Shown here in pieces: positions 52,438 through 64,000 of a stretch of 64,000 nt of DNA (within the stretch, counting starts at the first letter, position 1; each line of letters opens with the position of its first letter). The position numbers and the translations under genes are program-made. The DNA is from Perkinsus marinus ATCC 50983 (taxonomy: Eukaryota > Perkinsozoa > Perkinsida > Perkinsidae). The stretch lies in assembly GCF_000006405.1 (NCBI RefSeq), contig NW_003213656.1:124001-188000 (forward strand). The letters run 5' to 3'. The notes under the pieces are model-generated. The model ran no database searches. It saw only the letters and a list, made by a program, of their open reading frames with translations, and was not told where the DNA came from.

Positions 52438-53378
52438 GACTTAGCTTAGCTGCTCCTATTTACTCCCTCTCGTAGATACATCGCAGAACGACGCGAAAGA
52501 TCAAAGTCGATGCAGTAGATTCCACGCCAACGACGAGGCCAATCGCTATTTTGATCTCCACCTCACTCGCTCAAGCTCAAGTGTTATAACCATAATCGCT
52601 CACCATATTAGAGAAAAATTTTGAGAAATCATGATAGATGTGTAGACCGCTTTTCTGAATTGAATTCCATTGTGTTGCGACGTGCAAGGACTTCTACCTT
52701 GCATTTACACGGTCAGTGGGTAAATAAGAGTAGACTGAAAATTCGCCTCGGATATTCTTAACCCGCGAGGACATTGTCGCTCGAATTCATCTACTCACAC
52801 ATAAATTTATCACATGGCATACACTATCGAGTTGAAGAGACAGTCAGGGGTGTAACCCTCGTTGGCTCGTACTGCCAGGTCGCCGACAACCCCGGATACG
52901 AAAAGGTGAAAGAATAGAGGCTATGAGGCATACAACATAACGAGTAGTGTAACACAAAGAACATAACCTCGAGTTTGGGGCTGTGCCGTCTGTGAACTGC
53001 CGCGACTTCCGGGGCTGTAACCTTACTGCTAATTACGAAACCATGGCGGCTCTTGATCGTGATGCAAACCTCGTGATGCAGACCCATGATGAAGCCAGCG
53101 TAACAGAGCAGCATACCGAACTCTCGAACTAATTCCTTATCTCTAACAAATCAAATCGCTCTGCTCTACCACGTTCGATTCGAAACAATTAATAACTCAG
53201 TATAAATACAGGATGGTTAGATCATCTAACTTCACTGCTCTCTAACTGTTCATGTAACTTATATGAACAGTGAAGGTCATCCTAAGGCCTCGACCCAAGT
53301 CCCTCCTCATCGTGAACTACACGCAAGACGGCATTACTAACGAGGACTATATTGGAAACGCGAATGTCACAGAGTTCT
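52438..53378. other. Intergenic spacer
   Basis: It lies between the 3' ends of PCYT2 and RPN9, which converge. No gene is supported. A small hairpin (CTGTTCAT/ATGAACAG) lies at about 53247-53271. Confidence 0.5.
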
Positions 53379-54980
53379 TCACGACACCAATAACTCAGGA
53401 GTTAGTTCCTCCACTTCTTGGAGGAGTTGTGTAGCCTGCTGTGACCATCCCTCCAAACGGAATTTGAGGAGCTCCAGCCTAACAACAGTAGCACTCGGCC
53501 GAACACAGTGGAGAATGAGAGCTCACCTCTGCATGTCGAGAACTCTTGGTCTCACCCAAGTGACTTTGACAGTACGATTAACTTCATCAATACTGCCTTT
53601 TATCAAACCAGCGCACATGGTCCTGAGGCAAGCAGCTCATCAGGATAGATGGACCAGGAAAACAGTTGACTTACTTGCGGAAAATATCCTCTACTTGGTC
53701 GTCTCCAACTCTGCATGCCTTCGCGATGTCATCAAAAGATATCGCCGAACGCTGTTTTTTGGGTCGTTGGAAAGCCATCTCCATCATAGCCGATAGAGAC
53801 ATCTTGTCTACAATACAGAATAGGGCAGGGATCAACGACCACACCCTTACGTTTGAGGTCGGTTTCGAGTGCTTTCTTGAGCTCTGGTACGGCCTCCCAC
53901 TTCGCTTTGTGGTCCGCGATCGCTTGGTCAAATTTCGCAAAGACTCCATCGTGAAGAGCTTGGACGAAATCCATGACCCAAGAGTACTGCTCACAGGTCG
54001 GGAGGAACTGAGGGGACAATCCATACCTGCCAGGCTACCCTTCCTGCCAACCTCAGAGAAAAGTGGCTGCTGCAAGAGATCTCCGAGGCCGAACTCCTTG
54101 GGTGATATCAGGGCTGCTACTGCAATCTTGAAAGCTAACGGGCCACGCTCCTTCTCAGGGATAGCGGCTAGTGGAGTGTATAGCAGATACCGCATAGACT
54201 CACGGTAAAAACTGAGGGTAATGTTGTCACAGTCAAAGAGCGACAAACGCGGAGTACCTCGGGGGATCGTTCCTCTCTTGGTGCATGAAGGCGGCAGCCC
54301 TGTGGTAGCTGCTTCTAGCCGCAGGATCGATACCATATGACCAGTCTATGTCATTGAGGTGCTCTTCAACAGCATCTAATATCTAACCAAACAGTAGTTG
54401 GAAGCACACCAGGGGTGATCGGGCCCACCTCTCTAGCCTGCTTGATGTCGCCAGCTCTAACGAGAGCGATAGCTTTCTGAGAGTCGTATGCCACTTGGGA
54501 GTCCTTGGACGACTTGGAAGCCATCTCGCCATACCTGAGCGCACCACTGCTGGGAGGGCAATACCTGGGGGGAATATTACTTTTCTGTCAACTTCAAACC
54601 TTCAGAGGCTGGCATGGACTCAGTGACTTGCTCCAAGATCTCCAACATGACCACCTGCAAGAATGTAGGATAGAGCGCTGTAAGGACAGCAAGGAGACGG
54701 TACCGTGTTCATCTTGGTGGAGAACTGATCCATGAACTTATCCCAGAACTCAGCCTTAGTCTTGCCACCCAAAGGCCAGGCACTATCGTTGCGAACGACT
54801 CTGAATGGCGAGCTCAAACGGCCACCTTCTTCCCTCTTAATAGTACCTCAAGCACTCCACAGTAAGCTGATGATACAGCTTCTTGGCTGCACAGTCCCGC
54901 AGCTTGTCGAGGTCCTCCTCGGGTAGTTGACCTCGAAGTGAGTCGAGATATGATGTATCTGGAGGGTTGGACGATGACAT
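53379..54980 (-). CDS. PSMD13: 26S proteasome lid subunit RPN9
   Basis: The start at 54978-54980 gives MSSSNPPDTSYLDSLRGQLP, then KKLYHQLTVECLR. The next exon has KTKAEFWDKFMDQFSTKM. The middle part is FYRESMRYLLYTPLAAIPEK and KIAVAALISPKEFGLGDLLQ, the RPN9 helical repeat, then SWVMDFVQALHDGVFAKFDQ. The PCI/winged-helix part is MEMAFQRPKKQRSAISFDDI, GLIKGSIDEVNRTVKVTWVR and PRVLDMQRLELLKF, ending LTPELLVS at 53379. RPN9 is a scaffold of the 19S lid and has no catalytic site. Introns are ~45-60 bases. All family blocks are in order. Confidence 0.92.
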
Positions 54981-55089
54981 TAGAACAACCAACAATAACT
55001 GCAGTTAACATACTCTCAAGGCTTGCAGGCAAACACGACACGAATAGTCAACTGTAATCGAAACGTTGGTGGTGAATGATGACTACCAG

Positions 55090-57055
55090 TCACTCGTCAG
55101 TCGCAGCTGCTACTGCCTCGTCGTCGTCATCATCAGGGGGGTCCATACAGAGGTCCGGCACATCACTCATTGTGTCTGAGTCCGATTCGGGCGTCTGTAG
55201 GATGTCTTCCGAGGGAGGAGGTGAACTTGAAGGTACCTGCCAGGGGAGGGGCGGGTCAACACCCAATCGATACCTGATGCAACCCACTTCGTCATCATCA
55301 TCATCTTCACGAGTAACGGCAATAGCAGGAGTTACTGGTGACTCTACAACGGGCACTTGCACCTGACACAGTATAAGGGTATCCCCCGATGAGAGACCAT
55401 TCGCTTACTGCCTCTTCCGCTGAAGGGCTGAGTGATGTAATGACTTTTCGTTCAATGGTATGGTCCTCATGAGCATCCACAGCCACTCCACCGATAGTAA
55501 TACCGAACGGGTTGCCTGCAGTAGTGGTGGTACTACTGGGCTTCGCCTCCTCATGTTCTTGCTCAGTCCGAGGCTTCTTGTTATCAGCTTCCTCAGAGAG
55601 TTCCTCGTCTCGATGCCGTTTCAACGAGCTCATCAACGCCGTGGTAAACTCGTCACATACACTAGGACCGATCTTAGTGCTGGAGGACGCGGGGGCATGA
55701 GCCTTCAGAGTGGCGGGAACAGGCAAACCCCTACGATAGAGTAGCCCGGCTGCAGCCGCTCCCATGCCAGCCTCCGTTAAAAGGCCTCCACAGGCATGTA
55801 GTAGTGAAGTAGCCACGCTGAGATCCTCTTCATCAGAGCGCGCCTCCAACAAGATCCGCATAGCACTGCCAGCAACTTCCCCTAGGATCTCGGGGGCAGG
55901 CTGGGACAGGCGACAGAGGGTAGCCAATATGTTGGACGGGCCCAGCGAGAGGGCAACCTTGTGTAGACTTTGGTCGACCAGAGCCAGACTGGGATATGCA
56001 GTGATGAGACGGTCCAGATCCGAGGACAACAGGTTGGCAACCTCTGTGGGCATATCAGCGAGGCCCTCTAGGAGTGGCTGTACATGCCTCTTGACGAGAA
56101 TAGTAGATAGAAGGCTGACGAAGCCAGTTCCAAGCTGGTCACATATGTCGTAGAGGAGGCCGACAGTCTGAGTGGCTAAGGAGCGAGCAAGGCCTGCATC
56201 AAAGGTCCTCTGACGAGCATGGAGGAGTAGAGCTCGAGTGCAGATGTGCTGAAACTTCATCAACTTCTTGAAGGGCAGTTCTTGACATTTACCGCAGCGC
56301 AATAGAGTCCTTACGAGCTGACAGACCTTCACCAAATGTTCGGGAGATGCCTTCTGCTTCACATTAACCTCACCAGAGAGGACGTCTACCAGGACCCCTG
56401 TGTGGGTGTCGGGACCAACGTCGCCAATCTTGGCTGCTGGCAAGGCGAGGATGACATTGCATGCCTCCATACGCAGTAGGGCGGCACTGTTATCATCGAG
56501 GACAAAAGGGACGAGCATGGTCATGAGGCGACCAGCTGTGGGTTTGTTGGGCTTGTACGTCCCTTTACGAAGGAGTATCGTAACCCCCTCTAGCACCTCA
56601 GGGGTAATGGCAGCTACTATAACTTCACTGTAGCCACCAGCCTGTAGTTTCTCCCACAGATCAATAACCTTGTTCAGTGCCTGCCCTTTGACCTTAGTGC
56701 TCTCCGCTGGCCCACTACTGAGGACCTCGAAAAGGGTCCTGATAGTGAGAGGGAGCAGCCTGAGATCGGAAGCTGTATCGGAGGTCAAGCCACGACATAG
56801 TGCCGAGACGGCGTTATCGAACGCTCCCATCAGGCGGGCGTCTGTCGCGTCCGCCAGCGCTCCAATGAGGACTAAGGCCGCCCCGCGCTGAGAAACGTCT
56901 TCGCTGCTAACAAGTGAAGTAATGCAATCATTCACGAGAGGTTGAGTTATGGTGGAGGAGGTGGCCGCCTTACGTACGGCCCTTGGGTCAAGGCGAGGAC
57001 CGTAGTCACTGAGGAGATCAGAGAGAGTAGAGACGGTAGCAGTTGTTGAAGTCAT
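55090..57055 (-). CDS. Helical-repeat nuclear protein with acidic tail
   Basis: A long exon from 57055 (MTSTTATVSTLSDLLSDYGP) is almost entirely helical ARM/HEAT-like repeats: LVSSEDVSQRGAALVLIGAL, VCQLVRTLLRCGKCQELPFK, LARSLATQTVGLLYDICDQL, ATSLLHACGGLLTEAGMGAA. A basic NLS-like stretch (ADNKKPRTEQ) follows, then SPSAEEA at a GTAAGC donor. A 46-base intron leads to VQVPVVESPVTPAIAV and a tail with EDDDDDE and PPDDDDDE, stop at 55090. A helical body with an acidic Pro-rich tail recalls PELP1/Rix1 of ribosome maturation, but this is only a resemblance in layout. Confidence 0.65.
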
Positions 57056-57785
57056 TGAGAAACCTCAACTGGAAGCCACATGGCTGCGGAATGTGAAACA
57101 GTTGGCTTCTCGCCACTGGAGCGAATACAACTTAGCAAAAGCTCAATCCTAAAGCGAAGGTTACTACACTAATGAGTACTACGAGAATGTCCACGACCTC
57201 GCCTTCCTCCAACGTGAGTCAACGATGGTTTGATACTGAGAAACCACAAGAGGTTCGAGAGAGCAAGATCTGAAATACTCCGGTTGTCTCACGCCTTGAC
57301 CGTGAAGTCGTCAGCCCCCATAAATCTCTACGCATCAGCGTCGCGTGGGGGTGACCGGGTTCTCCGGCACCAAGTAGAGATCAACCCTACCACTCTAGCA
57401 CGTCCCCCTATGCGGTGACCAAGAAGTGGCTAGAATCAACTGCTTAACACCTTCAACACGACGCTGGCTCGTACTGGTCGTCTTACACTGATCTCTATTT
57501 TCTCTCAACTACTTCACTCCTCCTCGCTTTCGTCTATTACGTCGGTTAACTATCCCCCTTCTTCCTCCCTCACTTTTGAATGCCCCGACTCCCCGTTATC
57601 ACCCCTCCAGCGCCTCCGCTACGCCCAGAGAACTGCCCCCGAGGACGAATTCAGATTTCTTTTGTGTAGTTGAATCTGTGGCTCGAGATCGATGTCCCTA
57701 TCCGCGAAATTTATTTTTCCGCATTCGACCACCACGACTAAATTGATTTGTCCCATTTACGAATGTAGTTCCCTTATCTGCGTCC
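57056..57785. other. Spacer between divergent genes, possible 5' exon
   Basis: ATG at 57172 begins MSTTRMSTTSPSSN and meets a GTGAGT donor, so it may be the first exon of the plus-strand ARM gene. From 57480 to 57640 the sequence is strongly pyrimidine-rich. No other feature is seen. Confidence 0.3.
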
Positions 57786-60700
57786 TTGGTGGTTTTTACT
57801 ACGAAATTGATTTCTGAGCGGTATAGTAGAAAGAGTTGTGCGTTGGATGGAGTTGAACGGTCATTTTGGGATAGTCTCTGGGGGGTGATGGACCGATTAA
57901 GAGATTTTTCAATGTCAATGAGTTCATCCGAGGACGTCAGGGCAAGAGTAGAGGATGTCAGTGCGGAGTTGTGCAAAGTCGAGAGGTCCCTTTCAAAGGG
58001 AGAAGAGTAATAGGGGTTGACGGTGTAAAGGCCGCCGAGGGAGTGTTGAAGGGGTTGGGTCATTTACAGGTATCTGTTTCTCAAGGGTAAGCTGTTGGAG
58101 GAGTACAGGGATTTGGTTCAAGACAAACTGATCATTTTGAAGGCATGGGAGGACAGGAACTGGAGTGTCTGTCGCGATGCTCCTGTCATTACTCGAAGTC
58201 TTGTCGAGGGGCCTGCCACCAGTGGTGACATCGAGGGGCCTACCGCCAGTGGTGAGGTCGAGAGGCCAACCACCAGTGGTGAGGTCGAGGGGCCAACCAC
58301 CAGTGGTGAGGTCGAGGGGCCAACCACCAGTGGTGAGGTCGAGGGGCCAACCACCAGTGGTGAGGTCGAGGGGCCTACCACCGATAGCGAAGTTGGGAAG
58401 GCTACCACCCCTGGTGGAGCTGATGCTGTTATTGCTGAGGAGTCCGTTAATGATGAACTGATCAAGGATGATGTAGTGACGGATGGTCTGCCTGTCACCA
58501 CACCGGTCAGCGAACCCGATGAGGCGGCATCTGCAGAGGTCGAAGGAAAAGATGGAGTGATCCCTGGTATGAGTTTGTTGACAGGCTTCGGGATCTTCCT
58601 CATGAAAAGGTTATCGCATCTCAGGTGCAATATCCCTCACCGTTGAGACGGTTGAGGGCTCCGCTGCCCAATCACTCCGTGCACATCTAGAGTCCCTAAA
58701 GTGCCCCGGAGACATTCGAACCATTCGGAAGGCGTTGGTAGGTTATTACCATATATGGAGTAATATGCTCATCAGGTGGCACTGGTCCCCTTGGTTCGCC
58801 AGCAGGGCGCTGTATTCACCTCCATGGGAGGTATACAGGTCTTGAAAGCTCTCACTGAGGAAGACTTGGCAATCGATCTAGTTGGTCGGGTTTTCTGTAA
58901 GGATCTATCAATATCTTGCTCGTCACGTTGAATGCCATCGAGGTTCTCTGTGTGACGATGACCGAGTATCTCCTGCCGTTGTAGCGAGTATTGTGGACCT
59001 CGGTTTGCTCAAAGCCGTCCTCCTTGCACTGGTGACCAAACCTCGCCAAGAACAGGGAGACCGCTGCTTTAGCACGTGGGTATGATGCTCATGTTAGGCA
59101 TCTAGGTGTGGAACTCGGCATTAGGTCCGTGAAGGAGTCGCCAGACTATTGTCGGTGGACCCTCGAAGACTGACGTTAGAGATTATTAATATCATATCGG
59201 ACATGGACAGTCATCAGGAGATGCTCGAAGTACTTCAACTCCGCCTTTACCCCCTCTGACCTTGTGGGATGTCAGGTCCCTCTTAGTCTAATAGTAGACT
59301 GCGTTCGAGAGGAGGTCATCACTGAGGATATAGTGATGGAGAGTGTAGGCGTGGAATCTCGTCTCGTTATGGAGTTATCACTTCTTTCCTCAGATATCAT
59401 CCTCTTTCGGGATCAACAGGAGGAGGCCGCACGCGTGCGTTAATTTGTGTTTTGCAGTGCGTCGACTGGGAGAGTCAGGTAATACGAAGTGGAGTTCAAT
59501 TTTCCAACACTCCACTGGTCCGATAACCCGTGTCATTTCTCAAACGATCAGGCCTCACATTCAACGGTATTGACTCTCAAGATTTAGTGGTTAGCATTGT
59601 CAAGTCTCTACAACACGCTCAGAGTGCGCCACGTATACTGGTAGTAGTAGTAGTAGTAGTAGTAGTAGTGAACGAGGGAGCCATTCCTCTCAGGCTGAAG
59701 GGACACTTGCGCTTGAAGTGCTGGGCAAGATCGACACTGATTTGCTCGAGATGGTCCAGGGCGTGTGCCGGTCAGCACGTAGTAAAGTAGTTGCCCGCCA
59801 CACTCTATTACAGCCCTCTGTGGCAGTGTCCGATCCTGGCGTACAGAAGGCTGGCCTTTGGTCCATTGCTCGTATGTCTCCCAAACTATGCCACCATGGG
59901 TCTGTGGACCTACGGCTGGCAAGAGTCACTGTGAGAGTAGTCGCCTCGGAACCGTCATGGACCTATCTTGACAGGTGGATCTCTGTATCAAGGCCATGGG
60001 GCGTTACTCTCATGACCGAGATGTGGTATTAGTAGCGATGGGATGTCTGCTGGAGGAAATGCGGTGCTTTGGCGACGATGAGGTAGACTCATACCCAGCC
60101 TCGTTCATCTTGTGGGTTGTTCGAGTGGTGGCACATCGTGCTGAGTCGTCATCACTATCAGCGTTAGCTCTGTTCAGGAGGCATGGGAAGCCATAGTCCA
60201 GTATGGATTCAGAGCTGGTATTGTTATTCTGTTGGAGGAGATCATTGTCGAGCATGGCCCAGAAAACCCTAGACTAGCCATCATGGCAGGGTAGTGGCAG
60301 GGAAGTGGTCAAATGGCAGCCCGCTGCTCTTGGGTGGATGGTCTCGGGCTCGTGACTGTAGTTGCTGTCAGAAACTCTCTGATAGACTCGTGATCACTCA
60401 GAATGATGATCAGTTTAGTGATTCCATATTCATCGTGACAGTTGACAATAGATTATGTTTGTGCTCCTCCTCTCAGAGAGATCATACGGACGGTCAGACG
60501 CCGAATACCATGCGACAAATCTCCGTTACCGTTTACTTCATCTCCACCCATGGGTCGGCCCTTTGGGGATGTACCAAGTGAAGTGAGGCCCCTCCTCGTG
60601 GCCGATCGGATACCTCGTATCTCTTCTATCTAGGAAGTACCCACCATAGAGCAGGGCGAGCCACTTCCCATAGGCCGTGGTATCCTCAAGCCACATAGTA

Positions 60701-61031
60701 TGGACGCTTCGCCATTGGAGGGTAGGCTGTTCTGAATATTCATCATTTGTTTCGGTAGAGTTCTGGTGGTGCTCATAAGGTAGAACACGGTCGGTATCAT
60801 TCAAGACGCCATCTCCAAGCGACACTCGGATGTGGGCCGTAGGCGGGTCAACTGCTCGTACTATTGTCGTTGTCTCTCAGCTATCATGTAACGCCCCAGA
60901 GTGCATCTACTGATTCTCCGGCACCTTCGGCTTCCCTCGATTTTGACAAGGACGAATTAGCAGACGATGATGTCGTCAATGGGAGCCTTGCTGGTTCTGA
61001 TCGTGAAGACACATCATGTGTGATTCAATAA
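57786..61031 (+). CDS. ARM-repeat protein with nine-residue tandem repeats
   Basis: The first supported exon has TKLISERYSRKSCALDGVER and a coiled piece (SSEDVRARVEDVSAELCKVE). KLLEEYRDLVQDKLIILKAW follows, then a tandem repeat of EGPTTSGEV. Later exons form ARM/HEAT-like helices: VALVPLVRQQGAVFTSMGGI, DTDLLEMVQGVCRSARSKVV, DPGVQKAGLWSIARMSPKLC, DVVLVAMGCLLEEMRCFGDD and FRAGIVILLEEIIVEHGPEN. A short acidic end (LDFDKDELADDDVVNGS) stops at 61029, overlapping AATAAA (61027-61032), a possible polyadenylation signal. The exon chain from 60300 to 60900 is not resolved. Function unknown; an intracellular scaffold is likely. Confidence 0.55.
58200..58385 (+). repeat. 27-base in-frame tandem repeat
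   Basis: Units of 27 bases (GGTGAGGTCGAGGGGCCAAC then CACCAGT) occur about six to seven times. Inner copies are nearly identical and outer ones diverge (GGTGACATCGAGGGG at the left, ACCGATAGCGAAGTTGG at the right). They encode EGPTTSGEV. Confidence 0.92.
59638..59669 (+). repeat. (GTA)n microsatellite
   Basis: About ten GTA triplets lie between exons of the ARM-repeat gene. Read in the open frame they would give poly-Val, but the nearby exon boundary is unclear, so they may be intronic. Confidence 0.9.
60538..60825 (-). other. Antisense open frame, uncertain
   Basis: A 95-codon frame with protein-like composition (LQWRSVHTMWLEDTTAYGKW, LYGGYFLDRRDTRYPIG) lies antisense to the unresolved end of the ARM gene. 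No splice partner is found. It may be a small gene or a shadow. Confidence 0.2.
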
Positions 61032-61866
61032 AAAGTTTCTCTCGGAGTATAGAATTTGGTTCCTTCCCTTACCTATTTCATCAGTGTATGATGAGCACAC
61101 GAGTGTTTACGTCTATCGAATGCACTCTGTCGTTCGTCTCTGCAATGGTCTGGCGGCTGTTCGGCATTTTAGTAGGCACATTGGTCGACTGGCCAAGTGG
61201 CTAGCTCTCTGCTCGAAGAGCCATGATCATGAGTGGTTAGGTTTCGCGTAGGCTGCCACAGCGAATATCGTACCTCCCAAAATGCCCTTGGCAAACATTC
61301 GAGCTATCAAAGGTCTGGAAGGGAACCTGAGATTTATTCAATGATGATGATAATTCAATTCAATGATGCGATAAGGGCGCGCAGCAACCGGCCGTTTCAC
61401 CCGGTGGTGAAACGGCTGGTGCTTTTTTGGTTCCTTTTCAGCTGTTAGTGTTTGTCCTGCTTGTCCCTGAACTTAGTTGGTTGGTATCCTCGTCATTCCG
61501 GTGGGAAGGGATTGCAAAGGGCACAATCTCAACTTTGCTCGAGGAGGAGAATGTTAGAACGGTAAAGGTAAGTGTGCTCGGGTTAGGCCGTCCTCCTTGG
61601 GCCGTTTCAGACAGGGAAAAGGTACTCTCAGACTCTCCGTGAGCTGCTTGCAGCGAACCATCCCTTTAAGGGCGGTAGCCCGTTAATTACAACGAAAAAT
61701 GAGGAGGCAGGAAATGAGTGTACGTAATAGGTATTCATCGGCAGAGGACACAGCTTCCAGAATTGACTCAGTTTGGATATCATCACTTTATCAGTAGTTT
61801 ATTACAACGCTCGAGTTGCCAATCTCACCGGGTTATCTGGACACAATAGTTACCTACCATTCAACC
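61032..61866. other. Intergenic region with a perfect hairpin
   Basis: A plus frame near 61480-61570 (FRWEGIAKGTISTLLEEENV) ends at a GTAAGT donor but has no partner. At 61391-61416 GCCGTTTCACC and GGTGAAACGGC flank CGGT. No gene is called. Confidence 0.4.
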
Positions 61867-63173
61867 ATGTTAAGTTCGCCCGCTCCCAAGAAGAAACCGG
61901 CGAATCTCCTATGTCCCGAGTCTGCTTCCTCGTTGACGGGGAAACTTGCCTCCTCTGAGCTCACGGAGGACGTACTCATGCTCATCGCGAGGTAAGGCCG
62001 TAGCTGGCGGCTACTAACTGTATTTCCCGTTACATTGTAACCTCGCTGATGGTTCCAGTAGGTTTCTCGAGTTCACTGAGCTTCTCGAAGGCTTTACCCA
62101 AACTTGTACTGTGTGGTACTCCGTCAGCAAACGCATCCGCGATCTGGATGGGAATGGTCAGTGTATTGATATATTCTCATACACACACGCAGATTTGCAC
62201 AAGCTCAGCGGGCTTCTGCCGCGCAAGCTCACGTCTTTGAGGTGGGTACTGATCGTGTCACCGGTGTATTGTCTTGAGTGATATTCGCGCACTTGTTTTC
62301 AGAGTGTCACTACCAGCTCCTGAGAGTGATCCATATCGTCCATCCTCTGAGGTCATCGAAGCGATTTCGCAGTTGATTGACAAACTTCCTGACTTGCGGG
62401 TGCTTGAGCTGTTCTGCAGAAACAAGTCTGGAGCCATCATGTTCGATAGTGAGTCCTACGCGCTCACTCATGCCTCTGGAATAAGCGTGGAAGTTGTCTG
62501 AAAAGAATGTTTTCTCAGATAGGGCCGTCAACAGCTTCAGAGCTCGCGTTAGAATAGACGAAATGGGAACCGCCGCCGATGAGGCGTGCTCAAAGGGCTT
62601 GAAGCATCTGCTCATACATCGATGTGAATTGGATGTAGAGTTTGGATATGGACTTGCTGGTAGTAACCCGGGCCACAGAGTGGGATTTCTGCTGGAGAGT
62701 TTTCATTGTTACTATCGATTCGTTAGCTATCGGGTCTCGCTTGCAACCGTCCTCCTTCAGGCATTTGTCCAGATCTACGCACTTTGTGCCTCACGGGTGG
62801 TTCTCCTTTGTGCCACCCCAAGTTCGATGTCCTGCCAACGGATAACTTGAAGTGTCTGACGTCGCTTATGCTTGGAGGAAGTGTGCCCAGCAGCTTTGGC
62901 TTTGACGCTTGGATAAAGCACCACCTATTAGATAATGGCAGTGCCTGCAAGCTCACTTATGTCGAGGTGATATTCAGCTTCCTTAAGAACTCGGTCTATA
63001 ACACCACATGTATTGCCATTTGGTCAATCGCTTCTTCTCAGGCGCGGGGGTCCGACCTTGATGTGACACTGGAGACTATGTTTGCTGTACGGCGGTGTCG
63101 CAAGGATGTGCGACTGGACTTCTCTATGATGGATTTGGTGACAACGCTTTTCAGTATTGTGGATAACATATAA
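61867..63173 (+). CDS. F-box/LRR-like protein, multi-exon
   Basis: The start at 61867 gives MLSSPAPKKKPANLLCPESA, then ELTEDVLMLIAR, a GTAAGG intron of ~65 bases and RFLEFTELLEGFTQTCTVWY with SVSKRIRDLDGN, which reads like an F-box. LHKLSGLLPRKLTSLR and then VIEAISQLIDKLPDLRVLEL follow, with LRR character. Further exons are SKGLKHLLIHRCELDVEFGY, LKCLTSLMLGGSVPSSFGFD and CRKDVRLDFSMMDLVTTLFS, ending IVDNI. It may be a substrate adaptor of an SCF ubiquitin ligase. Both domain calls are weak, and some middle exon joins are unresolved. Confidence 0.45.
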
Positions 63174-64000
63174 TTTAACGAAAATTCTGCCTTTGCTATC
63201 CCTATGATGGATATGCTGCATGTGTAACCATCACAGTTCATAAAGCTGTAGCTATCTGCTGATAGACACGCCCGCAACCTATGGGTGGAGTGGCTTATGA
63301 GCAGTAGCCTAAAGAGCCCTAATGTTGGGTTCAGTGGGCTAATGCGTGACACAGATATCTGTGCGTCGAAGGATATCTTTATTTCAGTTCTTTTGGGCTG
63401 GCGCTAACAACTGACGTTTTAGACTTTGAAATTCAGAGAGCTTTCGCTGCGAAGGCCCAAAAGCCACTCCAAAAGCCATCCGCTGCGAAGGCTTCGCATC
63501 ACCTGATTTTCGGCTAGGTCCGATTCGTGGGGTGATTCATTCACAGTGATCGGCCATGTTGCAAGTGAATGGTAAGATCCTCAGAAGTGAGTCTTTCAGG
63601 GCGTCGGGCACTCCGTTCGCAGTTGAGGAATGAGCCCATCACTTATACATTGCGAACGAATTTTCGTAAGATTTCGTTCGCGAGATGTTCCGAATATCTC
63701 ATAGTCTGCGCGAGAAATCTACCAGTAGTAGGTGTTCAGCCAGCTACAAGGTCGCTGCGGATCTGCTGATATCTGCTCCTCTAAGAGGAGCACCGTTTCA
63801 TTGTGATAATCACTAACGACTCTTCAGAAAAATCTTGTGCCTTTATATTCGCTTTTTTGGCACATCATCAGCCGCACAAGTGATTCGTAAAGAATGAGGA
63901 ACTTTTGATTAGTCTTCACGACCAAAACGTATGCCCAGCTGATTGATCCAATCGATACACTTCATAACGCAGCTATCAAAATCTCGTTTGACACAGCTAT
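63174..64000. other. Intergenic to window end
   Basis: No gene is supported. CGCTGCGAAGGC occurs twice (63446, 63481), and a perfect palindrome TGCTCCTCT/AGAGGAGCA with a one-base centre lies at 63774-63792. Confidence 0.5.

Noticed and set aside
54820-57055. Functional cluster of proteasome and ribosome-maturation genes
   Set aside because: Neighbouring genes have unrelated recognised roles, and the PELP1/Rix1 resemblance is too weak to support a cluster claim.
1-64000. Spliced-leader gene or trans-splice marker
   Set aside because: I looked for the known Perkinsus/dinoflagellate leader (core CCGTAGCCA, ending GGCTCAAG) on both strands and did not find it; this was by eye only.
1-64000. 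CRISPR array, riboswitch or operon structure
   Set aside because: The gene structure is eukaryotic with many introns. The repeats present are tRNA, satellite or coding repeats without CRISPR spacing.
1-64000. LTR retroelement, Polinton or other virus-like element
   Set aside because: No reverse transcriptase, integrase, capsid or long terminal repeat was recognised in any frame.

Overview
The window looks like nuclear DNA of an intron-rich unicellular eukaryote. Genes lie close together on both strands. Introns are mostly about 40-60 bases, start GT and end AG, and often interrupt conserved domains. Base composition is mixed outside one AT-rich island. Flagellum-linked genes (RAB23, a TTC12-like dynein-arm factor) sit beside ordinary secretory and proteasome genes. 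An alveolate such as Perkinsus fits best, but this is inference: I found no spliced-leader sequence and no decisive taxonomic marker. Two runs of 100 N (8781-8880, 37692-37791) are scaffold gaps.

Layout. 0-6.1 kb: BAR/UBA protein (-), membrane J-protein (-), two-RRM protein (+), DOT1-like methyltransferase (+). 6.1-9.85 kb: a tandem array with 13 complete tRNA-Leu(UAA) genes on a ~202-base unit, flanked by decayed copies. 10.1-26.5 kb: RAB23 (-), a small membrane protein (-), a short HOP/STI1 (-), an F-box/ankyrin protein (+), TTC12-like (+), an MFS transporter (+), an unknown gene (-), a DMT-type transporter (+) and a SNAP-25-like Qbc-SNARE (-). SEC61 alpha (+, 26.9-28.7 kb) is divergent from the SNARE. 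28.7-32.5 kb: poorly resolved genes, a BED-finger fragment and perfect hairpins.

32.7-37.2 kb is foreign-looking. The 3' end of a large-subunit rRNA (-) abuts an AT-rich island. The island holds related small multi-exon gene copies (AT-hook exon, C2H2 finger exon, shared last exon), two tandem-repeat families, a tRNA-derived SINE-like sequence and hairpin-rich segments. I think this is the most novel part of the window.

38-47.3 kb: a large unrecognised minus-strand gene, a coiled-coil protein, an AT-hook/SET protein and further minus-strand genes. 47.8-63.2 kb: a second J-protein (-), PCYT2 (+), proteasome subunit RPN9/PSMD13 (-), a helical-repeat nuclear protein with an acidic tail (-), an ARM-repeat protein with nine-residue repeats (+) and an F-box/LRR-like protein (+).

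There is no operon logic. Recurring themes are secretory-pathway machinery (SEC61, Qbc-SNARE, J-proteins), proteostasis (HOP, RPN9) and cilium/flagellum biology (RAB23, TTC12). Exon joins were inferred by eye from splice-site consensus and frame, so internal boundaries are provisional.
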